Shown here piece by piece: positions 17,209 through 25,038 of a stretch of 45,241 nucleotides of DNA. How positions within the stretch are numbered: position 1 is the first letter of the stretch; each line of letters opens with the position of its first letter. The notes beneath the pieces are model-generated. The model worked only from the letters and a program-made list of their open reading frames with translations, had not been told where the DNA came from and ran no database searches. The translations under genes were made by a program, and so were the position numbers. This stretch comes from Gemmataceae bacterium (lineage in GTDB: Bacteria; Planctomycetota; Planctomycetia; Gemmatales; Gemmataceae), in NCBI GenBank assembly GCA_009691845.1, contig SIAJ01000041.1, forward strand, positions 1 through 45,241, in the 5' to 3' direction.

Positions 17209-18846
17209 ATGAGCATCCTGGGCAAGCTGCTGATTGTCTTCAACCTCCTAGCTGCGGGGGCGTTCGCCTATTTTACGCTGGAGAACTGGAAACTCCGCCA
17301 GGGACTTACCTGGGAAGCGTTCGATCGCCAGGTCAGATTGGAAGGCGTCACACTCGAAGCGGGTGCCGCCCAACCGGACTTGAGTCCTCGCCGCGTTGCC
17401 TTCCATATCAAGATGCCCAACGGCGGCCCGGTCTATACTTCCATCCCCAAGGATCGCTTTGAATCGCTGATTCCGCAGGGTGGCACTCGTTTTGGCGGCG
17501 AACCGGTTGCCGACCAGACCACCGAAATCAATCGCGTTCAACAAAAGGTCCTCGCCTCGCTCCCGCTCGTGGAAGGGCAAGTTCCACCGGCTCGACTCAT
17601 CGCTCTCAGAATGTACCTCCTGAACCTGGCTCGATCCGGTGCCGAGCGCGACGGGGTCAACGCACTGTTCGACATGCTCGACCCCACGCGAAGCACTGGG
17701 GCCAAACTGGATCTGCCGTACCTGGGCAGCACGAACTCGCAAGTGAACGCATTGCAAGCGCTGGTCGAAATCGCTGCTCTAGGCGGCCCCCAGGTTCTCA
17801 CCGATGATGTGCGGGCGACTCGCGTTGCTTCTGCCCGCGAGGCCGTCAAGCGGTTCCTGAAAGGCGAGAAGTCCCACGGCTTGCCCGCTGGTACGAAGGA
17901 AAATGATGACGCGGATCGCACTGCGACCAACGCATTGCTGAGCGCTCTTGCGGACAGGGCCGGCGACGACGAGAAGACTCGCCTAGTCGCAGCGATGACC
18001 GCCGACCCCAAGGGGTGGAAGGAACTTGCCAACCTCGCGGTCGAGCCGCTAGCCGACAAGGCCAGTATCGATCGCTCGGTGGATGCGCTGACGAAGTTCG
18101 TTGTAGGAAAGGCCCTCACACCAACGGAGGCCGCCTATCTCGAAGCCGTCAAGACGCTGATTCGTCCGCCCGCACTCGGCTTCGTTCTGTCCCAATCGGT
18201 GAACGACGTGGCGACTAACCTCCTGAACTCGAAATTCGATGAAGCTGCTCTGCCCGCACCGGACGCGACCAGGGCCAACTCGGCCGGTGGAAAGGCCCGC
18301 AAGATCGCGCACATTCTTTTCCACCTGGATGCCGATCGTCATGCGAACCGGGTTGCCGATGTCGCAGCCGATCGAAAAGCCTGGCACGAGCGAGTCGCGA
18401 CCATTGTCGGCCTGCCGGAATACATCCGGGCAGCCGAGGCCCAAGCGAACGAGTATGCCGAAGCCAGCCAGCGCCTGATTTCGGTCATCACCGAGGAGCA
18501 AAGTGCCTTCGAGGCGTCCTACCAGGCCCTCCAGCAAAAGGTGCTCTCCCTGTATTCGCAGTGGCTCACGCTCGACACGCAACTGAAAGCTCAAGAAGCG
18601 ATCACCAAGGAAAACGTTCGCCTGAAAGACGAACGGCTCACCGAGCGCGACAATCTCCTGAAGGACCTTGATGACGCCACCATCGCGGCGAAGAATGAGT
18701 TGGCGAAATTGCAGGCGACGCAAAAGCGACTGTTCACGATCCAGAAAGACCTTCGCAACGCTCAAGCCGCCATCCTCGCGCTTGAGAAGGAACTGCGTCT
18801 CCTGGAGTTGGGGCCGGAACCGAAGCGAGGCGCGACGGGGAACTGA
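17209..18846 (+). CDS. Membrane-anchored coiled-coil protein, first gene of a four-gene row
   Basis: 545 residues, not recognised. It starts MSILGKLLIVFNLL, one helix (about 5-24) anchoring it in the membrane. Next comes a beta-containing region (to about 95), then a long alpha-helical, alanine-rich middle (about 100-400), then a strong coiled coil (about 430-540) with heptads such as RLISVITEEQSAFEASYQAL. The first six residues match a signature shared with the next two genes (M-x-x-x-G-K). No catalytic motif is visible. A structural envelope role is inferred. Only GAGG within the inverted-repeat arm precedes the ATG. Confidence 0.75.
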   Translation: MSILGKLLIVFNLLAAGAFAYFTLENWKLRQGLTWEAFDRQVRLEGVTLEAGAAQPDLSPRRVAFHIKMPNGGPVYTSIPKDRFESLIPQGGTRFGGEPVADQTTEINRVQQKVLASLPLVEGQVPPARLIALRMYLLNLARSGAERDGVNALFDMLDPTRSTGAKLDLPYLGSTNSQVNALQALVEIAALGGPQVLTDDVRATRVASAREAVKRFLKGEKSHGLPAGTKENDDADRTATNALLSALADRAGDDEKTRLVAAMTADPKGWKELANLAVEPLADKASIDRSVDALTKFVVGKALTPTEAAYLEAVKTLIRPPALGFVLSQSVNDVATNLLNSKFDEAALPAPDATRANSAGGKARKIAHILFHLDADRHANRVADVAADRKAWHERVATIVGLPEYIRAAEAQANEYAEASQRLISVITEEQSAFEASYQALQQKVLSLYSQWLTLDTQLKAQEAITKENVRLKDERLTERDNLLKDLDDATIAAKNELAKLQATQKRLFTIQKDLRNAQAAILALEKELRLLELGPEPKRGATGN

Positions 18847-18850
18847 GTTT

Positions 18851-18884
18851 TCTCTCCTCTCCCCGCTTCGGGGAGAGGGAGAGT
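18851..18884. repeat. Hairpin between first and second operon genes
   Basis: Perfect 9-base stem (18857-18865 with 18869-18877, 3-base loop), extended on both sides with a bulge. It lies in the 64 bases between two genes of the row and has no T-run, so RNA processing or partial termination is as likely as full termination. Confidence 0.65.
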
Positions 18885-18910
18885 AGAGTGCAGCGTGGGG
18901 AGACACGACG

Positions 18911-19708
18911 ATGGGGTTCATCGGCAAATTCATGGTTCTCTTGCACGGTGCGCTCGCCATCGCCGTTCTCACGTGGGCGGCGGGCGTCTACACCCAGCGC
19001 ATTCACTGGAATGCGCCTCCTCCCAAAGAGGGCAAGGAGGCGGCTCTGGGCATTTTCGACAAGCAGAAGGCGGCTGCCGACCAGTTTAACACGATGACGG
19101 ACAAGGCCTACACGCGGTGGTCCGGGAATCTCAACCAGGTCGCGCTGCTTGAGGCCGAACGCTACCCTCGCCGCGCGTACTATCAGGGGCAACTCGAGTT
19201 GGTCGAGTCCGGTTCCTTGACCGCCGGCGGAATGGCCGTTGCTGAGCCGGTGCAGGAGTTGGAGAACGCACCGAACGGATACCTCGACATTCGCAGACCG
19301 ACGGGCCGCAAGGCCTTCGAGGTCCGCCCCGGCGTGGCAGCCGACAGCATCAATGGGTATGTGGCCAAGAGGGTGAAGCTGGTTGAAGACATCAAGGCTT
19401 CCCAGGATCGAAACGAACTTGCCATCAAGGATCGTGAGAAATTGAACCGCGAGATCGTCGGCGTGACCCTGCCTGCCGTTGTGAAGGGCTTGCGGACGCT
19501 ATTGCTCGAACAGAAGACCATTTACGACCGAGCCAACGGCGAAGACATGTACGTGGTGAACTTCGTGACCAACCAGGAATCGGAGTTCGGCCTGCTGAGA
19601 AAACGCCGCGATGCGATGAACGGCCGAAGCACGGAGCTAATCGATTTCTACAGGAAGAACCCCGCGGTGATCCCCCCAGGAGTGGTTCTGCCGAAGACGA
19701 AACAGTAG
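18911..19708 (+). CDS. Membrane-anchored protein, second gene of the row
   Basis: 265 residues, not recognised. MGFIGKFMVLLHGALAIAVL forms a single N-terminal helix (about 5-27) with the same M-x-x-x-G-K start as its two neighbours; the rest is soluble and should lie outside the cytoplasm. It contains a predicted helix with DKQKAAADQFNTMTDKAY, a small beta region (residues about 90-130) and later helices with EDIKASQDRNELAIKDREKLN. GGGGAG precedes the ATG. The three neighbours and this one share topology but not sequence beyond the start. Confidence 0.75.
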   Translation: MGFIGKFMVLLHGALAIAVLTWAAGVYTQRIHWNAPPPKEGKEAALGIFDKQKAAADQFNTMTDKAYTRWSGNLNQVALLEAERYPRRAYYQGQLELVESGSLTAGGMAVAEPVQELENAPNGYLDIRRPTGRKAFEVRPGVAADSINGYVAKRVKLVEDIKASQDRNELAIKDREKLNREIVGVTLPAVVKGLRTLLLEQKTIYDRANGEDMYVVNFVTNQESEFGLLRKRRDAMNGRSTELIDFYRKNPAVIPPGVVLPKTKQ

Positions 19709-19779
19709 TGGGTACCTTCCGTGTGCCGAGCAAATAGTAGGTTTTGCAGAGGGCAATGTAGATAATATTCAGATTGCGG

Positions 19780-19807
19780 TTGACACCTTCGGGGCCCACG
19801 TTATATC
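19780..19807 (+). promoter_or_regulatory. Internal sigma70-type promoter
   Basis: Consensus TTGACA at 19780-19785, 16-base spacer, TATATC at 19802-19807. It lies in the 185-base gap before 19894 and could give the last two genes of the row their own transcript. The gap also has a degraded copy of half of the 29311-29401 repeat (around 19712-19732). Confidence 0.55.
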
Positions 19808-19893
19808 TACGGCCTTCGGGGGAAATTAGGACGCTTTGATGACCGGGGCGACCGGGCCGGCCATGCCGACCCGATCGCAGGAGGATCATTCCC

Positions 19894-20784
19894 ATGACTG
19901 TCTTCGGCAAACTGTTGGTATTCATGAACTTGCTGTTCAGCGTCATCACGGGTGCGCTGATCGTATTCGTGTTCACGACTCGTGCCAACTGGGAAGCGCA
20001 GTACAAGGATGTGGAGGCCAAGGCGGTAGCCGCCGAAGCCGCCTACAAGCGTGAAAAAGCCTCTCACGACAACGACCTCAAGCAGAAGGATGCGGGCGCG
20101 GTCAGCACCCAGGGGGAAGTGACTCGACTTCAGGGTGAAGTCACGAAGTTTCAGGACGAGGCCGCCCGCGAAAAGCTGGCCACGGCCGCACAAACGGCAC
20201 TCCTGGAAAAGGCTCTGGTCACCCAGAAGGCAATGGAAGAAGAACTGAAGCAGATCAAGGATGAGCGGACCATCATCGTGAAGGAAAAGGACGATTTGCG
20301 GACGAAGATTGTGGACATGCAGAAGGAAGTGGATTCGTGGCGAACCATCGCCGTCAATGCGGACCTTCAGGCCAAGAACCTGCAACAGCGAAACGGCAAT
20401 CTGCTTCGCCAGGTGGAAGACCAGACGGTTCGCATTCGGGAGTTGGAAACCACGGGCGCATTGGTCACCGCGGGCGGCAGTGGGAAGGAACCCTCGTCCA
20501 TTGTCGATCCGCCGCCGACCGCAGCCCCTCCGGGCGTACGCGGCAAAGTGACCGGCGTGGGAACCTCGGGTACCAGTTTGGCACAGGTCAACATCGGAAG
20601 CGACTCCGGGCTATCCCCGGGCAACGTGCTGACCGTGTTCAAGGGGACCGAGTACAAGGGCGATTTGCGGCTGACAGCGGTCAATCCGAAGATGGCCGTC
20701 GGCAAGTTCACGCCGGCCAAGCGGACCTCGACGATTCAGATCGATGATAACGTGATCACGAGCTTCTCCGGGACACCGCAGTAA
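19894..20784 (+). CDS. Membrane-anchored coiled-coil protein with C-terminal SH3-like beta domain, third gene of the row
   Basis: 296 residues. MTVFGKLLVFMNLLFSV starts a single helix (about 5-29) and repeats the signature of the two previous genes. Residues about 35-190 form a long coiled coil (EVTRLQGEVTKFQDEAARE, KAMEEELKQIKDERT). After a proline-rich linker the last 80 residues (RGKVTGVGTSGTSLAQVNIG, GLSPGNVLTVFKG) look like a small beta barrel similar to MreC or FlgT C-terminal domains. The layout, helix then coiled coil then beta barrel, is that of MreC, but sequence identity is not evident. AGGAGG at 19879-19884 precedes the ATG. Confidence 0.75.
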   Translation: MTVFGKLLVFMNLLFSVITGALIVFVFTTRANWEAQYKDVEAKAVAAEAAYKREKASHDNDLKQKDAGAVSTQGEVTRLQGEVTKFQDEAAREKLATAAQTALLEKALVTQKAMEEELKQIKDERTIIVKEKDDLRTKIVDMQKEVDSWRTIAVNADLQAKNLQQRNGNLLRQVEDQTVRIRELETTGALVTAGGSGKEPSSIVDPPPTAAPPGVRGKVTGVGTSGTSLAQVNIGSDSGLSPGNVLTVFKGTEYKGDLRLTAVNPKMAVGKFTPAKRTSTIQIDDNVITSFSGTPQ

Positions 20785-20812
20785 GTCGGACCGGTAATGG
20801 GGGAAATCAAAT

Positions 20813-21238
20813 ATGGCCAAAACCGTAAACGCCGGCCTGAAGCCGCGCAACGATGCCTACACTGGCCTGTTGGCCATCTCGTTCCTGGCGCTCGTGGCTG
20901 GAGCGGTGCTCATGGCCCTCGATGCCAAGGAACTCGGCGAATTACCGAAGGGCAAATTGGCCATTGATGTTCCAGGTGTCAACCCAGGCAAGGCGGGCGA
21001 TGGGCTGCGCCGCCCAGACGCCGGAGCCAAGATCGACACGACCGATCCAGTTCCAGCTCCCCCGATGCCGAAACCTGCCGAGCCCGTTCCCGCTCCAGGT
21101 ATGTCGAAGCGCGAAGTGGAGCCAGGCAAGTTGCCTGTATTCCGAGTTGTGGCTCCGAGCGTCGTCGTACCAGTCAAGAACGAAGAACCGGTCGAAGGCC
21201 CACCATTGACGGTGAAGCCGTTCGTCCCACCAACGTGA
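20813..21238 (+). CDS. One-helix membrane protein with proline-rich tail, last gene of the row
   Basis: 141 residues. A basic N-terminus (MAKTVNAGLKPRNDAYT) precedes one hydrophobic helix (about 18-37), then a proline- and alanine-rich tail (PVPAPPMPKPAEPVPAP and later PPLTVKPFVPPT) outside the membrane. Unlike the three genes before it, it lacks the GK signature. It starts 28 bases after 20784, with a GGGGGAA-type site. A low-complexity periplasmic spacer is likely; partner of 19894-20784 by position. Confidence 0.7.
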   Translation: MAKTVNAGLKPRNDAYTGLLAISFLALVAGAVLMALDAKELGELPKGKLAIDVPGVNPGKAGDGLRRPDAGAKIDTTDPVPAPPMPKPAEPVPAPGMSKREVEPGKLPVFRVVAPSVVVPVKNEEPVEGPPLTVKPFVPPT

Positions 21239-21268
21239 TGTGATTCTGTTCCAAAGAATTCAGCCACG

Positions 21269-21296
21269 ATGGCTCGCGCTCGATAGCGCGAGCCAT
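21269..21296 (+). terminator. Strong hairpin ending the four-gene row
   Basis: Perfect 12-base arms (21269-21280 and 21285-21296) with a CGAT tetraloop, 30 bases after the last stop codon, followed by a short T-containing stretch (GCATTTTCTTG). Fits an intrinsic terminator. Confidence 0.75.
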
Positions 21297-21376
21297 TGGC
21301 ATTTTCTTGCTCCACTTCTCCCGTTTTGGGGATCCCAGGCAAAAAGCGCACCTTAAAAAATGTTCGGGAGGGCGAG

Positions 21377-21715
21377 ATGGAAGAGTGTCTGGCCTATTTT
21401 CGGAAAGCCGTTCACGACCCGGCAAGCGTGCCGCCATGGTCCGAGTGGTGGGCAGCCAATGCTGAATTGGTCGAGCGTATCTTCCCGTTGTTCGACTTCG
21501 TTCGGCTCAAACATCGCCGACTGTTCGGGGCGCGGCAGCTTCTCCAGAACTCCGGCGAACTGCCGAAAGATTTCACTCCGAGCAGCCCCTCGATTACTGG
21601 GTCTTGCGGCCAGTGCGGGGAACGAATGCCCAACTACTCGGAAGGTCCGGGCGGCTCCACAACTTGCTCGACTTGCGACCTGATTGCAGAGCAAAAACGA
21701 AGGGCAAACATCTAG
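21377..21715 (+). CDS. Small protein with C-terminal zinc ribbon
   Basis: 112 residues, unknown function. The ATG at 21377 has GGGAGG 6 bases upstream. The N-terminal two thirds are helical (MEECLAYFRKAV, WSEWWAANAELVERIF, RLKHRRLFGARQLLQ); the C-terminus has CGQC and CSTC separated by about 16 residues, a four-cysteine zinc ribbon. It follows the operon terminator and is convergent with 21770-23203, so it is probably an independent unit. Confidence 0.7.
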   Translation: MEECLAYFRKAVHDPASVPPWSEWWAANAELVERIFPLFDFVRLKHRRLFGARQLLQNSGELPKDFTPSSPSITGSCGQCGERMPNYSEGPGGSTTCSTCDLIAEQKRRANI

Positions 21716-21769
21716 TTTCCTTGGCCCGTCCCCCAAAAGCTAGCTCTAGCTGCGCCCCCTTGGTTCTGC

Positions 21770-23203
21770 TCATTCCGTCGCGAACTGAAACGTGTACAGC
21801 TTTCCTCGATTCAGTGTGACACGAATGCGCACGGTCTTGCCCGCCAATGACGACACGTCTGGTTTGCCCTTCCAATACACGCACTGGTCGATGAAGTTGC
21901 CGCCGATCTCCTCGCAGTCGGCGGACGAAAACCCCGGGTACGGTTTCCCCGACTCGTCTTGCAGTTCAACGAATGCCGTGCCGGCCGAGCCGGTGTCGAT
22001 GTTCAGTCGCAATCGATTGCCCGTGAACTGGAGCGGCGGGGTCCGTAGCCAGCCACCTTTGTGGTCCGCATCGGCCGAGACGAATCCGTCCAGCCGCTGT
22101 TTCACCACACCTATTCCGCCTTCTTGTTTCGCAACTTTGTCGTACTCCGGCCGGAGGATTGCCGAGTCGTGCAGGCGGCCCGACGAGTAGTAGTACTGGT
22201 AGATGTAGTTTCCCCGTCGGATCAGACCGGGGGCCGCAACCGTGTACCATCGGTCCCATTCATCGGCCAACCCGTTCGGAATGTAAGCGTTCCGTTCGGG
22301 CCGCGACCACTTCACGCCATCGCGGCTGACGGCCAACTGCACTTCGAGCATCCCATAGTCTTCCCACTCCCCCTTGACCCGCGGTCGGATGAACGGATTC
22401 CGTTGCGGCGAAAAGTGCCGGAAGTGCGTGGGGAACATGAGATAGACGTCCTGCGCCCACGGGTACATTCCGGCCGCGTTGTAATACACATCCGAGTGCG
22501 CGTCATCCTCTTTGTCGGCCGAGTACACGACTGGGATGTTATCGATGGATGGGAACAGGCGGTGCTTGGGCGTCCTCGAAAACGGCCACGGCTTGAGTGG
22601 ATCGTCCGTTTCGATCCGGCCGATCCTCCGCTGGTTCTCCGAATCGTAGTCGAAGGCACGGGTATAGATGACGTATTTCTTGATCCGGCCATCCCAATGA
22701 ACAATCGTGGGATTGTCCGTAAAGAACGGCAGCACCCGCCCAACCTTCGTGAACGTGACCCCGTCGGCCGAGGAGCTGGCGAACACGCCGTGCTTGGCCG
22801 GATCGAACGGCGGACTGAATTCCAGGTGGAAGAGCTTGTACTTCTTCGCCGGGTCGGTCTCGTGCGCGTCGAGGAAGATGGTCGGGAATTGGCCCCCTGG
22901 GAGTTTCGCCCCGGTGCGTCGAAATTTTAGCCCGTCCTCGCTTTCGAGAACCTGCACCTTCTCGTGCCCGAGATACAGGCGGGCCTTCCCGCCGTCGTCG
23001 ATGACGCGAGCGATGTGCCCCTGGAATGGTTTGTCGTTCTCGTCTCGGAGGAGCCCCAACTTCTGCGGCGGGTTCACGTGCAACTCGATCCGCTCGCGCT
23101 CGGCAATGAACCGTTCGTCCATGAAGAGTTGCTTGCGGTCACCGACCTCGATCGGGGCGGGCGGGGCAGCAAGCACAAAGAGCATGAAAATGGAGGATGG
23201 CAT
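21770..23203 (-). CDS. Secreted glycosidase-like protein, five-bladed propeller type
   Basis: 477-residue exported protein. The ATG at 23203 gives a short hydrophobic leader (MPSSIFMLFVLAAPPAP). The mature chain begins GDRKQLFMDERFI, followed by motifs usual in planctomycete proteins resembling GH32/GH43 enzymes: FPTIFLDAHETDPAKKYKLF, DNPTIVHWDGRIKKYVIY and the GRIETDDPLKPWPF segment. The C-terminal part (about 380-477) is a beta-sandwich with GKPYPGFSSADCEEI. Substrate is not predictable; I cannot confirm the acidic catalytic pair. First of three exported genes on the minus strand (with 23292 and 23809), suggesting carbohydrate processing outside the cytoplasm. Confidence 0.78.
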   Translation of the reverse strand: MPSSIFMLFVLAAPPAPIEVGDRKQLFMDERFIAERERIELHVNPPQKLGLLRDENDKPFQGHIARVIDDGGKARLYLGHEKVQVLESEDGLKFRRTGAKLPGGQFPTIFLDAHETDPAKKYKLFHLEFSPPFDPAKHGVFASSSADGVTFTKVGRVLPFFTDNPTIVHWDGRIKKYVIYTRAFDYDSENQRRIGRIETDDPLKPWPFSRTPKHRLFPSIDNIPVVYSADKEDDAHSDVYYNAAGMYPWAQDVYLMFPTHFRHFSPQRNPFIRPRVKGEWEDYGMLEVQLAVSRDGVKWSRPERNAYIPNGLADEWDRWYTVAAPGLIRRGNYIYQYYYSSGRLHDSAILRPEYDKVAKQEGGIGVVKQRLDGFVSADADHKGGWLRTPPLQFTGNRLRLNIDTGSAGTAFVELQDESGKPYPGFSSADCEEIGGNFIDQCVYWKGKPDVSSLAGKTVRIRVTLNRGKLYTFQFATE

Positions 23204-23291
23204 TTCGCTGAACCCGGAAGCGGTATGAAAAGTTGGCAAGCACGATCCGGCAGTATTGTCGGTCCAACTCTCATGAGGGGAAGGTCGGCTG

Positions 23292-23627
23292 CTACTTGCT
23301 CTTTTCCTTCGTCAGCACCTGGAATTTCTCGATGCAAAGCCCTTCCACAGTATCGAACCAGTCGATCTCCACGCGATCGCCGACCTTGGCTGCATTGATG
23401 GTGGCGATCATGGCCGGCTTCTGAGCACCCACGGTGTAGCGCCGCGGTTTTTCTTCTCCGGGGGCCAGAACCTCGATGATGATGTCCCTTTTGTTTTTTG
23501 CAGGGTTAACCGACTTGAGCACACCAATGGTAGTTCCGGTCCGCAGTTTCTTGAGTTCGGCATGGCCGATCCCGCACGTGACCACGAGGGCAAGCACGAC
23601 ACTGAGGCAAACAACTTTCTGAGTCAT
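23292..23627 (-). CDS. Small secreted protein, unknown function
   Basis: 111 residues. MTQKVVCLSVVLALVVTCGIGHA is a signal peptide of about 23 residues; an ATG two codons earlier (23633) is equally possible because GGGAAAA lies directly before it. The mature part is a small beta protein (TTIGVLKSVNPAKNKRDIII, RYTVGAQKPAM, VGDRVEIDWFD), perhaps an OB-like fold. No catalytic motif. Lies between two exported propeller genes on the same strand. Confidence 0.7.
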   Translation of the reverse strand: MTQKVVCLSVVLALVVTCGIGHAELKKLRTGTTIGVLKSVNPAKNKRDIIIEVLAPGEEKPRRYTVGAQKPAMIATINAAKVGDRVEIDWFDTVEGLCIEKFQVLTKEKSK

Positions 23628-23808
23628 GACCATTTTTCCCTTGTTGAGATTCTCTCCGGCGGCATGGGCCCAAAGGCCGAATTGCCACACAACTCGAATC
23701 CCAGAACGGTTGGCCAAGAGCCGAATTGCATCGGTCAATCGGTCAAGATCTGGCATGGTGAATGTACGGGAAGAACCGCCCCGCAGTCGGGGAAAACAAC
23801 GCTGGCAT

Positions 23809-24933
23809 TCATTTCAAGAACTCACCCGCATCCCAAATCGTCGCCGCAATATACCGGTCCCCCTTTGGCTGATCGTGGAAGTAATAAACCGTCACGACTT
23901 TGCCATCGGGTCGTTGAATGGTTCGCGGGTATCCGACATCGCGTCCGCCGCCGTCTTCTCGCAAGCTGATTTCCTTGTCCCAGTTTCGGCCACCGTCTCC
24001 GCTCACCCGGGCACGAATGCCGAACGGGGCGGCCCGGTAGCCGTAGGTCAGGCACACGCGACCGTCCTTCAGGCGGATCATGCTGGAAGGATTCCCGGCC
24101 CCGGTATCGGGCACGACGATCCCGTCGCTCTTCCAGGTTTCACCGTCGTTCAGTGAGCGGTAATTTTCGATCCAGCTTTTCGCGCCTTCTTTGCAGCGGA
24201 TCGAGGTGAGCAGTTCCGCCTTGCCGATGCGGACCGTCGAGGGCATGATCGCGTATCCCTTCGGCTCCGGACCGATCCACGAGACGAACTTCCACGTCTT
24301 TCCGCCGTCAACGGTGCGGACGCAAAGCGGCCGGCCCTCCTTGCCGTCGTCCTTCGCGGCCGTCAGGAAAAGGAAACAGTCGTGCTTGCCATTCACGAGG
24401 TAATCGGTGCGGGCGGCGATTCCCTTGCGGTCGAAGAGCGACAGGCGAAACGGCCCCTGCCAGGTCTTGCCTCGATCGTTCGAGTAGGAGAAGCGCGACT
24501 GTCCGGCATTGACATCGGTCGTGCGGACCGTCAGGGCGAAGTCAGGATGGGTGAAGTCGATGCCGCCAGGACAATCCTGCCACGGTTTCTCTTTTAGCCC
24601 GGGCGGAGTGATGCCGTGCAAGACGCGGCCGACCGGAATCAGCGAACCCTTCTCGGCCGGGTTTTCGATGGTCCAGGTCTTACCGCCATCCTTGCTGCGG
24701 GCCAGCAAATGCTCCTCCGGCTTTGCATGATCAATGGCATGTCGCTCCAGGCCGTTGTCCTTGAAGTAGCCGGCACTGAAGCCGACCAGGATCTCGTTGC
24801 CCCAGGACCAGATGCCGTGATTTGCGGGCCAGCCGCCAAAGCGGCCAGGTTCCGCGTAGACCTTTCCATGGACCGGTGGGGCGGCCGAGGCGGGAAGCGC
24901 AAACAGAAACAATAGGATCGTAAAACGTGCCAC
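23809..24933 (-). CDS. Secreted sialidase-superfamily (BNR/Asp-box) propeller protein
   Basis: 374 residues starting with GTG. The signal peptide ends near SASAAP (about 17 residues). Asp boxes SxDxGxTW recur: SKDGGKTW, SNDRGKTW, TVDGGKTW, a degenerate LNDGETW and SGDGGRNW, the hallmark of six-bladed BNR propellers. Sialidases and related exo-glycosidases share the fold; the arginine triad and Tyr/Glu pair of true sialidases cannot be confirmed by eye, so sialic acid cleavage is not claimed. Likely periplasmic or extracellular. Together with 21770-23203 it suggests glycan turnover. Confidence 0.85.
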   Translation of the reverse strand: MARFTILLFLFALPASAAPPVHGKVYAEPGRFGGWPANHGIWSWGNEILVGFSAGYFKDNGLERHAIDHAKPEEHLLARSKDGGKTWTIENPAEKGSLIPVGRVLHGITPPGLKEKPWQDCPGGIDFTHPDFALTVRTTDVNAGQSRFSYSNDRGKTWQGPFRLSLFDRKGIAARTDYLVNGKHDCFLFLTAAKDDGKEGRPLCVRTVDGGKTWKFVSWIGPEPKGYAIMPSTVRIGKAELLTSIRCKEGAKSWIENYRSLNDGETWKSDGIVVPDTGAGNPSSMIRLKDGRVCLTYGYRAAPFGIRARVSGDGGRNWDKEISLREDGGGRDVGYPRTIQRPDGKVVTVYYFHDQPKGDRYIAATIWDAGEFLK

Positions 24934-25038
24934 GATTTGCCTACTCTTCCCGCCACGTCCCAGTCCACTCGCTATCGGGAAAACGAAGAGGGCCAGGGGG
25001 TCGCGACGCCGTTGCCGAAACCTATTCCCAAACCAATC

